Positions 26,025-35,694 of a stretch of 64,000 bases of DNA are shown one piece after another. A program made the translations under genes and the position numbers. Below the pieces are notes generated by a model that saw only the letters and a program-made list of their open reading frames with translations, was not told the origin of the DNA and ran no database searches. Each line of letters opens with the position of its first letter. The first letter of the stretch is position 1. The stretch comes from Scytonema millei VB511283 (GTDB lineage Bacteria; Cyanobacteriota; Cyanobacteriia; Cyanobacteriales; Chroococcidiopsidaceae): NCBI RefSeq assembly GCF_000817735.3, contig NZ_JTJC03000005.1, positions 310,001 through 374,000 of the forward strand, given 5' to 3'.

Positions 26025-27572
26025 ATGAAGCACTCTGTAGATATTGCGATCGTCGGCGCTGGGCATAATGGATTAGTAGCGGCATTACTACTTGCCCGTC
26101 AGGGATTGAACGTGTTGGTTCTGGAAGAAAAACAGGCGATTGGTGGGGCTTGTCGGACAGAAACACCTTTTCGTACTGCGCCCAACTTAGGTATTTCTAC
26201 AGGCGCGTATTTATTGGGGTTAATGCCACCAGAACTACTAAAAATTTTAGATATCGATCTACCGACGATCCGGCGCGATCCTCACTATTTCGTCCCGACA
26301 ACAGATCGGCGCTACCTACTGTTTGGTTCCGATACGGCACAGATGCAGCAGCAGTTTACTGGCTTTTTTTCAGAAGCTGACTGGCAAGCAAATTTGGCAC
26401 TGCAAGAGGAACTGACACAGCTAAGAGAGGATATTGCCCCGACGTGGTTAGAGGAACCGCTATCGATAGAAGAGACAGCAGAAAAATACGTGCGATCGCA
26501 CCTAAAATCTACATTTGTCGATCTGTGTCGCAAGTCTGTTGGCGAATATCTCGATCGCTTTGATTTTAAAAGCGATTTAGTTAAGGCAATGTATGCTGTC
26601 ACCGATGGATTTACAGGAGTATTCGGGACTTGGGATACTCCAGGTACGGGAATGAATTTTCTCGTCCATAATATGTGTCGCCTCCCCGGAAGTGATGGGA
26701 CTTGGATGGTGGTACGAGGCGGAATGGGGACAGTAACTAATCGTCTGGCAGAGGTGGCGGTGAAAGCTGGAGCCAAAATTGTTACAGGGCGTGGTGTAGA
26801 TAAAATTTTAGTTTCTCAGAATGTAGCAACGGGTGTTGTGTTGCAGGATGGCACTGAAATTGCTGCTAACACTGTAATTGTTAACGCCGATCCATTTCGG
26901 ATGCGTCAACTTGTCGGTACGGAGAATTTTGCTGCCGACTACAACCGCAGGCTAGATAGTTACTTGCGAGATGGCACAACTTTTAAAGTCAATATGTGCT
27001 TGCGAGAACTGCCCCAGTTTACTTGTTTGCCTGAAAATCAGGGTCAGTATGGGACGACGATTCATTTATTACCGGACGAATCGGAAGTGATGATGCATCT
27101 GTATCAAGCTTTTGCGGATGTGGAAGCGGGAAGACTGCCAGAATTTCCGACGATTGAATGGTACATTCATACAACTCTCGATCCTTCTTTACAAGACGGG
27201 CAAGGACATCATAATTCAGCTTTGTTCGTGCAGTGGGTTCCTTATGAATTACAAGGGACAACCTGGGAAGATGAGGAAGAGAATTATGTAAGACATTTGC
27301 TATCAATTTGCGATCGCTTTGCCCCTGGTACTTCCAATCTCGTTCAAGAAGTTTTTGCCCTCCATCCCCAGAGGTTAGAACAGCATTTTGGTTTGACACG
27401 CGGACACATTCATCACGTCGATAATTCTTTTGGGTTTAGCGATCGCTTGCCATATGCTACACCGATTCAGGGTTTATACTCAGCTAGTGCAGGTTGCCAC
27501 CCCGCAGGTTCGGTAATTGGTGCGGCGGGACACAATGCCGCAATGCGAGTTATGCGCGATTTAGGATGCTAG
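26025..27572 (+). CDS. FAD-dependent oxidoreductase, PYROXD2/phytoene desaturase-like
   Basis: A 515-residue flavoprotein of the carotenoid-desaturase superfamily. An N-terminal dinucleotide fold (DIAIVGAGHNGLVAALLLAR, then LVLEEKQAIGGACRTE) is followed by a VVRGGMGTVTNRLAEVAVKA block and a C-terminal FAD contact in YSASAGCHPAGSVIGAAGHN. It is closer to PYROXD2-type proteins than to CrtI/CrtH because of the HPQRLEQHFGLTRGHIHHVD segment. The substrate is not known. The upstream methyltransferase lies 130 bp away, separated by a GTCAAAA repeat patch. Confidence 0.87.
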   Translation: MKHSVDIAIVGAGHNGLVAALLLARQGLNVLVLEEKQAIGGACRTETPFRTAPNLGISTGAYLLGLMPPELLKILDIDLPTIRRDPHYFVPTTDRRYLLFGSDTAQMQQQFTGFFSEADWQANLALQEELTQLREDIAPTWLEEPLSIEETAEKYVRSHLKSTFVDLCRKSVGEYLDRFDFKSDLVKAMYAVTDGFTGVFGTWDTPGTGMNFLVHNMCRLPGSDGTWMVVRGGMGTVTNRLAEVAVKAGAKIVTGRGVDKILVSQNVATGVVLQDGTEIAANTVIVNADPFRMRQLVGTENFAADYNRRLDSYLRDGTTFKVNMCLRELPQFTCLPENQGQYGTTIHLLPDESEVMMHLYQAFADVEAGRLPEFPTIEWYIHTTLDPSLQDGQGHHNSALFVQWVPYELQGTTWEDEEENYVRHLLSICDRFAPGTSNLVQEVFALHPQRLEQHFGLTRGHIHHVDNSFGFSDRLPYATPIQGLYSASAGCHPAGSVIGAAGHNAAMRVMRDLGC

Positions 27573-27967
27573 AATTTGCCATTGTCCCCCTTTTTAAGGG
27601 AGGTTGGGGAGATCTAGATGCACGATATTCTTCTCACTTGTACACGGCAGTTAGCTAAGCTAAATCGATTCAAGAACTAGCTACAGCTTTACAGTGTTTT
27701 TTATTGTTTTAGCAGCGATCGCCTATCCCGATCTATAGCGATTCTATTTGAGTCATGAACCGATCGTTGTGGTGGTTGACTGTTAACAGTTGACAGTTAA
27801 CCGTTAACCGTTAACCGTCAACCGTCAACAAGCAATATCCCAGATTCACAAATCATTTAGGCTCGCTATATATGGATTGAATATGAGTTCAAGCAGTGCA
27901 AAAATCATTATAGTTTTGTAAGATATATTTGTATAAAATAGAGTTTTGTGAAACGCTGCTTAGAAAA
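27573..27967. other. 395-bp intergenic region with repeats
   Basis: Holds GTCCCCCTTTTTAAGGGAGG at about 27585, a CAGTTAACCGTTAACCGTTAACCGTCAACC array at 27778-27830, and the AT-rich promoter region of the peroxiredoxin gene (27860-27967). I see no gene or RNA here. Confidence 0.55.
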
Positions 27968-28507
27968 ATGGTACTAACTTCAAACGATTTTAGCGGCTTA
28001 CTCAACGAGCGTTTTTTTCGTAATTTCTTGCCAATTCCAGCTACTAGCGGTCTAGATTTAGGTACAATAACACCAGACTTTCGATTGCCAGATATTACTA
28101 ATGGTAGAGAAGTTAAGCTTTCAGAATATCGAGGCAAGCAACCAGTTATTTTGGCGTTTACACGGATTTTTACGGAAAAGCAGTACTGTCCTTTTTGCTT
28201 CCCGCATATCAAAGATGTGAATGAGAAATACGATCGTTTTCGCGATCGCGGTGTTGAGTTAATAATGATTACGAGTACTGATGAAAAACAAAGTCAGATC
28301 GTCGTCAGAGATCTAGGTTTAAGAATGCCGTTACTGAGCGATCCTAGCTGCAATGTATTTAGAGCATACGGCACGGGGCAAGCTCTGGGTGCGCCTTTAC
28401 CCGCTCAGTTTGTATTAGATAAACAGGGCAGATTGCGTTACAAACACTTGTTTTCTTTCCTCGACCACAATGCCAGTGTAGAGCAAATGTTAGCAGTAGT
28501 TGATTGA
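27968..28507 (+). CDS. Peroxiredoxin-like redoxin (AhpC/TSA)
   Basis: A thioredoxin-fold protein of 179 residues with ITPDFRLPDITNGREVKLSE, then VILAFTRIFTEKQYCPFCFP and LRMPLLSDPSCNVFRAYG. The peroxidatic cysteine is probably Cys74 in the YCPFC motif, with Cys77 as possible resolving partner; this CxxC spacing differs from typical 2-Cys peroxiredoxins. It would reduce peroxides in the cytoplasm. I chose the ATG at 27968; a longer frame adds 13 residues without family support. Confidence 0.85.
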   Translation: MVLTSNDFSGLLNERFFRNFLPIPATSGLDLGTITPDFRLPDITNGREVKLSEYRGKQPVILAFTRIFTEKQYCPFCFPHIKDVNEKYDRFRDRGVELIMITSTDEKQSQIVVRDLGLRMPLLSDPSCNVFRAYGTGQALGAPLPAQFVLDKQGRLRYKHLFSFLDHNASVEQMLAVVD

Positions 28508-28516
28508 GTTTTGGTT

Positions 28517-28537
28517 GGGTGCGTTACAAACGCACCC
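28517..28537. terminator. Bidirectional hairpin between convergent genes
   Basis: GGGTGCGTT-ACA-AACGCACCC is a perfect 9-bp stem in the 37-bp gap between the peroxiredoxin and DnaJ-like genes. It can serve both strands. The word also occurs widely as a cyanobacterial repeat. Confidence 0.65.
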
Positions 28538-28544
28538 CACAAAT

Positions 28545-29588
28545 TTATAAGTGGACTTGTGGCAAGCGATCGCGGGGATTAAAACTACGACTACTGCGAA
28601 TCTTTTCATAATACTCCCGCTCCGTACTGCTTAAATCTTTGGGTGGAACGATCGCAATTTTTACCAGCAAATCGGTGCGTCCACCTTTTGGTAGAATCCA
28701 ACCTTTACCGCGTAAACGTAGAGATTGACCGGAACGAACTCCAGCTGGAACATTAAGCTTGACAGAACCATCGGGAGTAGGAACGTCAATTGCTGCACCA
28801 AGAACTGCTTCATCGGGAGTAATTGGCACTTCGCAGACGAGATTGTCGCCTTCAAACTTGAAGAAAGAGTGCGGTTGAATGTCCACTTTCAAGTACAAAT
28901 CGCCTCGTTGCTGCGTAGCAGGATTAACTAAACCCTTGCCCCGTACGCGGACGCGGCTACCAGGTTTTGCCCCTGGCGGAATGCGGACTTCAATAGTTTC
29001 ACTACCAATACTCAGCCGTTTTTGTACGCCGTGAAACGCTTCTGATAAAGTGAGGGCGATCGCTGCCTCTCTGTCGGTGCTAGCTGCGGAACCATCAAAA
29101 CCAGCCATTGGATCGGTGAAACCGTCAAAACCGCTCGTTCCAGAAGATTTTCTACCAGAAGTGGTATAACTATACGTCTGACGAGTTCCACTAGTCCGCG
29201 CCCCAGGTGTGCCAGGTGCGCCAGCACCACCAAAACGACCGAGGAGATCGTTGATAAACTCATCAAAACTGCCGTATCTACCAAACTCAAAATCGTCGAA
29301 ACCAACATTAACCCCACCAGCACCAGCGCCACCAGGCGACCAAGCTTGTCCGGCTTGCTTCCAGTACTGACCGAATTGATCGTATTTACGGCGCTTGTCT
29401 GGATCTGAAAGCACTTCGTAAGCTTCGTTGACTTCCTTGAATCGCGCCTCGGCTTGCTTGTTACCTGGGTTAACATCCGGGTGAAATTTACGGGCTAGCC
29501 TGCGAAAAGCCTGTTTAATTTCATCGTTACTGGCAGTCTTGTTGACTCCCAAAATACTGTAATAGTCCTTAAAATCAGTAGCAGCCAT
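28545..29588 (-). CDS. DnaJ C-terminal domain co-chaperone (CbpA-type, no zinc fingers)
   Basis: A 347-residue J protein. The J domain is at 1-75 with FHPDVNPGN (HPD motif), followed by a long Gly/Ser-rich region (80-180) and the two DnaJ C-terminal beta domains ([11 protein letters not shown]-like and [14 protein letters not shown]). The CXXCXGXG zinc-finger region of DnaJ is missing, unlike the dnaJ at 53729. It would stimulate DnaK and deliver substrates. AGGAGG lies before the ATG (CAGGAGGCTGATAGCT on the minus strand). It is monocistronic. Confidence 0.92.
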   Translation of the reverse strand: MAATDFKDYYSILGVNKTASNDEIKQAFRRLARKFHPDVNPGNKQAEARFKEVNEAYEVLSDPDKRRKYDQFGQYWKQAGQAWSPGGAGAGGVNVGFDDFEFGRYGSFDEFINDLLGRFGGAGAPGTPGARTSGTRQTYSYTTSGRKSSGTSGFDGFTDPMAGFDGSAASTDREAAIALTLSEAFHGVQKRLSIGSETIEVRIPPGAKPGSRVRVRGKGLVNPATQQRGDLYLKVDIQPHSFFKFEGDNLVCEVPITPDEAVLGAAIDVPTPDGSVKLNVPAGVRSGQSLRLRGKGWILPKGGRTDLLVKIAIVPPKDLSSTEREYYEKIRSSRSFNPRDRLPQVHL

Positions 29589-29769
29589 CTAGCTATCAGC
29601 CTCCTGAGTGCGATTCAACCTAATTTTATGTGTAGGGATAAGCCCACTAAGGCACTGTGTAGGCGACAAATCAGCACCTAGTAGGGATAGTTTCGGGTAT
29701 ATACATTCTGCCCTAAACTTAGCAAACGGTTACATTGAATCGAGTTCGGTTCTTGCTCAAGTTGCGATC

Positions 29770-29925
29770 GCAATTGCCCTAAATGAGGGAGCAGGGGGAA
29801 GAGAGCTGGGGGAGCTGAGGAAGCTGGGGGAGCTGGGGGAGCAAGACAATTTAAAATTCCCCACACCCTACACCCTATTTACTACTAGCCACTAGCCACC
29901 AGTCACTAGCCACTCACTGACTCCC
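29770..29925. repeat. Repeat array between dnaJ-like gene and aspS
   Basis: GGGAGCAGGGGGAAGAGAGCTGGGGGAGCTGAGG at about 29788-29845, CCCCACACCCTACACCC at 29860-29876 and CCACTAGCCACCAGTCACTAG at 29887-29910. These are tandem heptamer-type units. Confidence 0.75.
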
Positions 29926-31716
29926 TACTCCTACTTTTGGTTGATAAGTCGAAGCGACATGTAACTCTTTTAACTGTTTTGCATCGACTCCAGAAGGTGC
30001 ATCAGTTAGTAGACAACGAGCTTGTTGCGTTTTTGGAAAAGCGATCGCATCCCGAATTGATTCTTCCCCTGCGAGTAACATCACCAAACGGTCTAATCCG
30101 TAGGCGATCCCGCCGTGGGGAGGAGTGCCGTATTCAAATGCTTCTAGGAGAAAGCCAAATTTGTTATAAGCTTCTTCTATCGACAAACCAATTGCGGCAA
30201 AAACCTGTTCTTGGACTTCCCGTTGATAAATCCGCAAGCTTCCGCCGCCGACTTCAAAGCCGTTGAAGACTAAATCGTAAGCTTGGGCGCGGGCGGTTTT
30301 GAGGTCGTGTAGGTCGTCGGGATGGGGGGCTGTAAAGGGGTGGTGTAACGCTTCTAGACGCTTTTCGTCGGCATTCCATTCAAACATGGGGAAATCAGTC
30401 ACCCACAACAAATTGATTTTGCTGGGATCGATATGCCCCAATTCACAGCCGATAACTTGTCGCAAGCGGTCTAAAGTTTTGTTGACTACATCCGTGGCTC
30501 CAGCACCAAATAGTAATAAATGTCCTGGTTTTGCCCCAGTGCGACTTAAGAGTTCTTGTTTTTGTTCGGGGCTGAGGTTGTCTTTAATTGCTCCAATCGT
30601 GTCGATTTCTCCGTCTTCACGAACGCGGATATAAGCAAGTCCCTTTGCACCTGCGCTTTCGGCTTCCTTAAATAAGTCGCCGCCTGGTTTGATCCGCACG
30701 TTGGAAATGGCTTCATTGCCGTTGGGAATAGGTAGAATTTTGACAATCCCTCCAGATTTTACAGCACCGGAAAAGACTTTGAAGCCGGAGTCTTTGACGA
30801 GATCGGAGACATCGACTAATTCCAGACCGAAGCGGGTATCGGGTTTATCGCTTCCGTAGCGTGCCATCGCTTCGGCGTAGGTGAGGCGGGGGAAAGGACG
30901 GGGTATATCGATCCCTTTCACTGTCTGGAAAATATGACAAACTAAACTTTCGTTAAGCTCCAAAATTTCTTCTTGAGACATGAAACTCATTTCCATGTCT
31001 AGTTGAGTAAATTCTGGCTGACGGTCTGCCCTTAAATCTTCATCGCGAAAGCAACGGGCAATTTGATAGTAGCGGTCAAAACCCGATACCATCAGCAATT
31101 GCTTGAATAATTGCGGCGATTGTGGTAGAGCAAACCACTCACCCGGGTTGGCGCGACTGGGAACCAAGTAGTCTCTTGCACCTTCGGGAGTAGAACGGGT
31201 AAGAATGGGGGTTTCGATTTCAATAAAGCCTTGTGCGTCTTCTAGAAAACGGCGCATGGCTTTGATAACTTGGTGGCGTAGTTGCAGATTGCGATTCATG
31301 CGATCGCGACGCAAATCTAAATATCGATACTTGAGGCGCAATTCTTCCCGTACCGACTCGGTTTCAGCCGTACTGACTTGAAAGGGTAGCTGTTTGCTGA
31401 CAGCATTGAGCAACTCAATTTTATCGGCATAGATTTCGACTTCCCCTGTCGGTAGCTTGGGGTTGAGAGATTCTGGAGGACGCTGGGTAACTCTACCCGT
31501 AATGCAGACTACGTACTCGTTCCGCAGTGCTTCCGCTTGATGGTATGAATCGGGAGTGCGTTGAGGATCGCTGACAATTTGGACGAGTCCCGTGCGATCG
31601 CGCAAATCCAAGAAAATCACTCCTCCGTGATCGCGGCGACGGTCTACCCAACCATACAGGGTAACTGTTGCTCCAATATCTTCTGTGCGGAGGTCGCCGC
31701 AATAGTGGGTTCGCAT
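29914..31716 (-). CDS. aspS: Aspartyl-tRNA synthetase
   Basis: A 600-residue class II synthetase of the bacterial type. An OB-fold anticodon-binding domain (about 1-110, [20 protein letters not shown]) is followed by the catalytic core with motif 2 [20 protein letters not shown], the bacterial GAD insert (about 300-410), and motif 3 [13 protein letters not shown]. Length and C-terminus ([19 protein letters not shown]) are as expected. It charges tRNA-Asp. Whether it is non-discriminating cannot be decided here. Confidence 0.97.
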   Translation of the reverse strand: MRTHYCGDLRTEDIGATVTLYGWVDRRRDHGGVIFLDLRDRTGLVQIVSDPQRTPDSYHQAEALRNEYVVCITGRVTQRPPESLNPKLPTGEVEIYADKIELLNAVSKQLPFQVSTAETESVREELRLKYRYLDLRRDRMNRNLQLRHQVIKAMRRFLEDAQGFIEIETPILTRSTPEGARDYLVPSRANPGEWFALPQSPQLFKQLLMVSGFDRYYQIARCFRDEDLRADRQPEFTQLDMEMSFMSQEEILELNESLVCHIFQTVKGIDIPRPFPRLTYAEAMARYGSDKPDTRFGLELVDVSDLVKDSGFKVFSGAVKSGGIVKILPIPNGNEAISNVRIKPGGDLFKEAESAGAKGLAYIRVREDGEIDTIGAIKDNLSPEQKQELLSRTGAKPGHLLLFGAGATDVVNKTLDRLRQVIGCELGHIDPSKINLLWVTDFPMFEWNADEKRLEALHHPFTAPHPDDLHDLKTARAQAYDLVFNGFEVGGGSLRIYQREVQEQVFAAIGLSIEEAYNKFGFLLEAFEYGTPPHGGIAYGLDRLVMLLAGEESIRDAIAFPKTQQARCLLTDAPSGVDAKQLKELHVASTYQPKVGVGSQ

Positions 31717-31825
31717 AACTATCGATTCAAACTCAGGTTAGTAATGACAATGCTAGGAATTGACAAAGCTTTCCTATTATCTAGCATTCCGATCGGTCAT
31801 TGTTGTTTGTTTTTTACGGGCGCTG

Positions 31826-32371
31826 TTAATACACTGTAAAAGACTTAACCATTTGCTGTAGCTTTGGTGCGGCTTTTTGCCAACGCTGTTCCGTGGTGGA
31901 GGCGTTGAAAGTAAAGAGTTTGCCACGACTAACGGCAACACTAGCAAGATTGTGCCGTTGTTGCCGATCGGGTAACTTTACAGCATATTCTAGTATGTAG
32001 TAAGTTTTCCCGTTATAGTCTTGCTGCCCAGCATTGATTAATTCTGCTTCTCGTCCTGAATCAGGGGGTGCGATCGCACTTTTGCCCAGTTTATAACCCA
32101 CATCGCCAGGAGTTCCCAAATCGGCTAGGGTTTTGCCATCTGCGATGGAACCGATAACGACAGAAACATTCTCTGTGGTTTCAATCAAATCGTGCAATAC
32201 GATATCGGGACCGTCTGTTACTTTAACTGGTAGCCAGCCGTTAGGGTACAAGAACTCATATCCATCAACGCTATCGACAAAGCTTTTGAGTCCAGCAGTT
32301 GAGAGTACGCAACCCGATAGACTCAGCGCCATCAGTACTACGAGTAAAATCGATGCAATTCGTTTCAACAT
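31826..32371 (-). CDS. PsbP-domain lipoprotein (CyanoP)
   Basis: About 181 residues with a lipoprotein signal (ASILLVVLMALSLSGC, cysteine at about 20) and a PsbP domain marked by DGYEFLYPNGWLPVKVTDGPDI, GTPGDVGYKL, YYILEYAVKLP and RQQRHNLASVAVSRGKLFTF. CyanoP is a lumenal lipoprotein associated with photosystem II assembly, especially with D2. I chose the ATG at 32371; an upstream ATG at 32398 adds residues that read from a GGTCATTAGTCATT repeat. Confidence 0.9.
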   Translation of the reverse strand: MLKRIASILLVVLMALSLSGCVLSTAGLKSFVDSVDGYEFLYPNGWLPVKVTDGPDIVLHDLIETTENVSVVIGSIADGKTLADLGTPGDVGYKLGKSAIAPPDSGREAELINAGQQDYNGKTYYILEYAVKLPDRQQRHNLASVAVSRGKLFTFNASTTEQRWQKAAPKLQQMVKSFTVY

Positions 32372-32384
32372 TTTTAGTAGTGAG

Positions 32385-32480
32385 TGGTCATTAGTCATTG
32401 GTCATTAGTCATTGGTCATTAGTCATTGGTCATTAGTCATTGGTCGCTGCTCCCTGCTCCCTGCTCTCTGATAACTGATT
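32385..32480. repeat. GGTCATTAGTCATT repeat array
   Basis: At least four tandem copies of GGTCATTAGTCATT at 32388-32445, then CTGCTCCCTGCTCCCTGCTC at 32446-32467. It separates CyanoP from the divergent guanidine locus. Confidence 0.85.
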
Positions 32481-32565
32481 TGTATTGTCCCACCCCAGTA
32501 ACCTTCACGACTCCAGAAAGATAGCAAACAATTATGTTAGGAAATTTAGACATTTAATAAAATTA

Positions 32566-32607
32566 GTAACATTTAATACAGTTGCCCGATCCGGCGGTTG
32601 ATAATGT
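32566..32607 (+). promoter_or_regulatory. NtcA-activated promoter of the guanidine locus
   Basis: GTAACATTTAATAC at 32566-32579 is an exact GTA-N8-TAC NtcA box. After 22 nt comes TAATGT at 32602-32607, a TAN3T -10 element. This box-to--10 spacing is the class II NtcA promoter layout. Transcription would start near 32613, about 110 nt before the riboswitch. The locus feeds nitrogen metabolism, which supports the assignment. It has not been tested here. Confidence 0.7.
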
Positions 32608-32721
32608 CGCTATTAGCAGGTTGTATACAGCATTCAAATACTACAGAGAAGTAAACTCAAAAGTAAACAGAGTTTGCTTTTAGCTGAGTAAGGAATGCCG
32701 TTCAAAGACAAGTTTATAATA

Positions 32722-32917
32722 CCAAGCTTCTAGGGTTCCGGTTTGTAGCGTCTCAGCTGACGCTGTTAGCTCGCGTAGCAAATGCAGGTCCAAGAGAAGC
32801 GAGCTAGCAGTGCTAAGAATTTTCTGAGTTTTTAGTCGAGTAGCTAGTGACACGGAAGGAGAAAAGCCTGGGAGGAATATCAGTTGACATGACTGATGTT
32901 GTCTCCTGGGCTTTTTG
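32722..32917 (+). promoter_or_regulatory. Guanidine-I (ykkC-type) riboswitch with terminator
   Basis: The conserved guanidine-I words appear in order: CTAGGGTTCCG (32730-32740), AGGTCCAAGAG (about 32786-32796) inside a GTTAGCTCGC/GCGAGCTAGC stem, then GACACGGAAGGAGAAAAGCC and TGGGAG up to 32874. The 3' word AAAAGCCTGGGAG (32862-32874) can also pair with CTCCTGGGCTTTT (32903-32915), followed by T. That makes an intrinsic terminator competing with the ligand-bound aptamer, so guanidine should allow read-through. An inner ATCAGT/ACTGAT hairpin stabilises the terminator. The downstream genes for guanidine hydrolysis confirm the ligand. Confidence 0.93.
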
Positions 32918-32966
32918 CATAAATAGCAACTTAATCTAGTTTGAACAATTGAGCGAGGGCGATCGC

Positions 32967-34169
32967 ATGACTCATAATTCTGAAAATCCTTTGTTTCAGA
33001 GTCCAGACAATAACACTCATCAACCACCTACTGAAGCCCAACGCGCTTTAGAATTAGAAACACGACTGCCGATGACAGGTTGGCAGCAAGAGGTATCGAA
33101 AGGACTGGAATACGGATTAGAAGCAGCGCAGAGTATTCGCGATCGCACGATTCCTACCTTTTCTCGTGGCGAGTTACCCCACTACGCCGGAATTAATACT
33201 TTCCTCAAAGCCCCATACTTAGAAGATGTGCGTCAGGTAGGAAATTACGACGTGGCGATCGTTGGCGTTCCCCATGACTCCGGTACGACCTATCGACCTG
33301 GAACCAGATTCGGACCTCAGGGTATCCGTCGCATTTCTGCTTTGTACACGCCTTATAACTTCGAGTTAGGTATCGATTTACGCGAACAAATTACGATTTG
33401 CGATGTTGGAGATATCTTCACCATTCCCGCCAACAACGAAAAATCCTTCGATCAAATTTCTAAAGGCATTGCCCACATTTTCAGTTCTGGGGCATTTCCA
33501 ATTATTCTGGGTGGCGATCACTCAATCGGTTTCCCCACGGTACGGGGTGTATGTCGCCATTTAGGAGATAAAAAAGTTGGTATCATTCACTTCGATCGCC
33601 ACGTAGACACCCAAGAAACCGATTTGGACGAACGGATGCATACCTGCCCCTGGTTTCACGCCACTAATATGAAAAATGCGCCAGCGAAGAATTTAGTCCA
33701 ACTGGGAATTGGTGGTTGGCAAGTCCCAAGAAACGGGGTAAAAGTCTGTCGCGACCGCGCTACCAATATTCTCACAGTTACAGATATCGTCGAAATGGGC
33801 TTAGACGCAGCCGCAGAATTTGCCATCCAAAGAGCAACAGACGGTACAGACTGCGTTTACATCAGTTTCGATATCGACTGCATCGATGCAGGATTTGTCC
33901 CTGGTACTGGCTGGCCCGAACCAGGCGGTTTGTTACCCCGCGAAGCCCTGTCACTACTGGGTAAAATCGTGCAAAAAGTCCCCGTTTGCGGTTTAGAAGT
34001 TGTAGAAGTATCGCCCCCCTACGACATCAGCGATATCACCTCTCTAATGGCAACTCGCGTAATTTGCGATACAATGGCGCACCTTGTCCTATCGGGACAA
34101 CTACCCCGCAAAGAGAAACCAGCTTACATTCATCCCGAATCCCAACCCGAACTCGTCGCTTGGACTTAG
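32967..34169 (+). CDS. gdmH: Guanidine hydrolase, ureohydrolase family
   Basis: A 400-residue member of the arginase/agmatinase fold matching the nickel-dependent guanidine hydrolases (Synechocystis Sll1077 type), which split guanidine into ammonia and urea. Metal ligands are His185 (GGDHSIG), Asp210-His212-Asp214 (HFDRHVDTQE) and Asp302-Asp304 (SFDIDCID). An N-terminal extension of about 85 residues and the segment HTCPWFHATN are typical of this branch. The upstream guanidine-I riboswitch and downstream HypA/HypB-like maturation genes make the assignment strong. ATG 32967 has GAGGG upstream; TTG 32949 is an alternative. Confidence 0.93.
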   Translation: MTHNSENPLFQSPDNNTHQPPTEAQRALELETRLPMTGWQQEVSKGLEYGLEAAQSIRDRTIPTFSRGELPHYAGINTFLKAPYLEDVRQVGNYDVAIVGVPHDSGTTYRPGTRFGPQGIRRISALYTPYNFELGIDLREQITICDVGDIFTIPANNEKSFDQISKGIAHIFSSGAFPIILGGDHSIGFPTVRGVCRHLGDKKVGIIHFDRHVDTQETDLDERMHTCPWFHATNMKNAPAKNLVQLGIGGWQVPRNGVKVCRDRATNILTVTDIVEMGLDAAAEFAIQRATDGTDCVYISFDIDCIDAGFVPGTGWPEPGGLLPREALSLLGKIVQKVPVCGLEVVEVSPPYDISDITSLMATRVICDTMAHLVLSGQLPRKEKPAYIHPESQPELVAWT

Positions 34170-34297
34170 TTTGTCAGTTATCAGTTATCAGTTATCAGTT
34201 GTCAGTTGTCAGGGTATGCGGTGTAGTGGATTGTTAACTGGTCACTGGTCACTGGTCACTGGTCATTGCTCACTGGTCACTGATAACTACTCCCTCT
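34170..34297. repeat. Repeat array between gdmH and ghaA
   Basis: GTCAGTTATCAGTTATCAG copies at 34172-34213 and GGTCACTGGTCACTGGTCAC copies at 34239-34281. They fill the spacer inside the guanidine operon. Confidence 0.8.
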
Positions 34298-34299
34298 CT

Positions 34300-34662
34300 A
34301 TGCACGAAACCGATATGACCAAAGCGCTGATTCTTACCGTGCGCGACTGGTGGGAAGCACAGCCAGAAAAACCGAAAATCTCGCGAATTCACCTGATTGT
34401 AGGTCAGTTTACCTGCGTAGAGCCTGCCAGTTTGGAATTTGCCTTTGAAGTTCAAACGCGCAATAGCTTTCTTGCAGAGGCAAAACTAGCAATTCAGGAA
34501 ACACCCTTAATCGCCTTTTGCCATCGTTGCCAACAAGAATATCGTCCTGAAATTGGACTGCAATATGCTTGTCCGCAGTGTAAATCTCCTATGGACGACA
34601 TTCGCTCTGGACGAGAACTAAAAATCGATCGCATCGAATATTCAAATAAGGATGAGGGGTAA
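34300..34662 (+). CDS. ghaA: HypA-like nickel metallochaperone for guanidine hydrolase
   Basis: A 120-residue HypA/HybF-family protein. It has the N-terminal nickel ligand in MHET (His2), IHLIVGQFTCVEPASLEFAF, and a zinc site made of CHRC (about 68-71) and CPQC (about 88-91). In the guanidine pathway HypA- and HypB-like accessory proteins load nickel into GdmH. No hydrogenase genes are nearby and the gene sits between gdmH and ghaB, so this role is more likely than hydrogenase maturation. I chose the ATG at 34300 because His2 is required; upstream frame is repeat DNA. Confidence 0.9.
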   Translation: MHETDMTKALILTVRDWWEAQPEKPKISRIHLIVGQFTCVEPASLEFAFEVQTRNSFLAEAKLAIQETPLIAFCHRCQQEYRPEIGLQYACPQCKSPMDDIRSGRELKIDRIEYSNKDEG

Positions 34663-34740
34663 TTGGTAAGTCAAAAGTTAAAAGTCAAAAGTCAAAACTA
34701 ACTAGTCACGGATAACTACTCACTACTCACTTCTTGCTAT

Positions 34741-35442
34741 ATGCACCAAACATCTGATGCTGCCCTTGGGATTAATTTACTCCATGCCAATCAGGAAGGG
34801 GCTGATCGCAATCGCGCCCATTTTGATGAGTGGGGAATTACCTGTTTCAATGTTATGAGTAGCCCTGGTGCTGGTAAAACAGTATTACTCGAAAAAACAT
34901 TGGCAGCTTTAAAAGACGATCTCAAAATTGCTGTCATTGAAGGCGATATGACTACTGAATTAGATGCCGATCGCCTGCGTCAATACAATGTACCTGTTAT
35001 CGCAATTAATACTGGACGTGCTTGCCATTTAGATTCAAAAATGGTGGCAGGTGGCATTCATCAATTAGAACATCAATACAATCCCGCCGATCTCGATTTA
35101 GTCCTAGTAGAAAATGTTGGAAATTTAGTTTGTCCGGCTGAATTTGAAGTAGGCGAACACGCCAAAGTTGCTCTCCTAAGTGTTACGGAAGGAGAAGATA
35201 AACCGCTGAAATATCCAGTCATGTTTCGCGAAGCTGATTGCTTGCTCATTACCAAAATCGATTTAGCAATCCATTTAGATATGAACATTGACACAATAGT
35301 GGCAAATGTACGTCAAATTAACCCAAACGTGAAGATTATTCCCGTATCGGCGAAGACGGGAGAGGGTTTAGCAGTATGGTTTGACTGGGTGCGATCGCAA
35401 ATTGCTAAAAAAGAGCTAGAGGTCAGTAGAATCAGAGGTTAG
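34741..35442 (+). CDS. ghaB: HypB-like GTPase for guanidine hydrolase maturation
   Basis: A 233-residue SIMIBI GTPase of the HypB family. It has Walker [13 protein letters not shown] (about 40-51), the switch [12 protein letters not shown] with metal-binding Cys96-His97, [16 protein letters not shown] with Cys132, TKIDLA (G4) and [10 protein letters not shown] (G5). The His-rich N-terminus of some HypB proteins is absent. With GhaA it should deliver nickel to GdmH at GTP cost. It starts 78 bp after ghaA, with a GTCAAAA repeat between. Confidence 0.9.
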   Translation: MHQTSDAALGINLLHANQEGADRNRAHFDEWGITCFNVMSSPGAGKTVLLEKTLAALKDDLKIAVIEGDMTTELDADRLRQYNVPVIAINTGRACHLDSKMVAGGIHQLEHQYNPADLDLVLVENVGNLVCPAEFEVGEHAKVALLSVTEGEDKPLKYPVMFREADCLLITKIDLAIHLDMNIDTIVANVRQINPNVKIIPVSAKTGEGLAVWFDWVRSQIAKKELEVSRIRG

Positions 35443-35694
35443 AAAAGAGAAAACATTAGTTTCTAAATCTAAAAATAGAAATTTTGGCATATATTAAGTA
35501 TGCCGAATAACCTACTGCAAATATCTAATTCTTTTGGAAAAATATGAAATAATTAAAAGTTTCAAATTCTCTAAAAAGTGTAGCAAAAGTAACGGATAAA
35601 AAAGGGCTTACTCCGTTAGTCTAAAGCGTATTAGATTGTAAGATTTTTAGCTGAAAGATCGCGTCAGTGAATACACTTTTTAGTAGAAAAAGCA
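35443..35694. other. 252-bp AT-rich spacer before the transporter genes
   Basis: No GTA-N8-TAC box and no second riboswitch are seen here. An imperfect AATTTTTAGAAA-like dyad and several AT-rich -10-like words exist, but no promoter can be called. The transporter may be read from the upstream promoter or from a weak local one. Confidence 0.4.

Noticed and set aside
32680-33027. 115-codon frame on the minus strand across the riboswitch
   Set aside because: It overlaps the conserved aptamer and the gdmH start; the RNA signal explains the sequence better.
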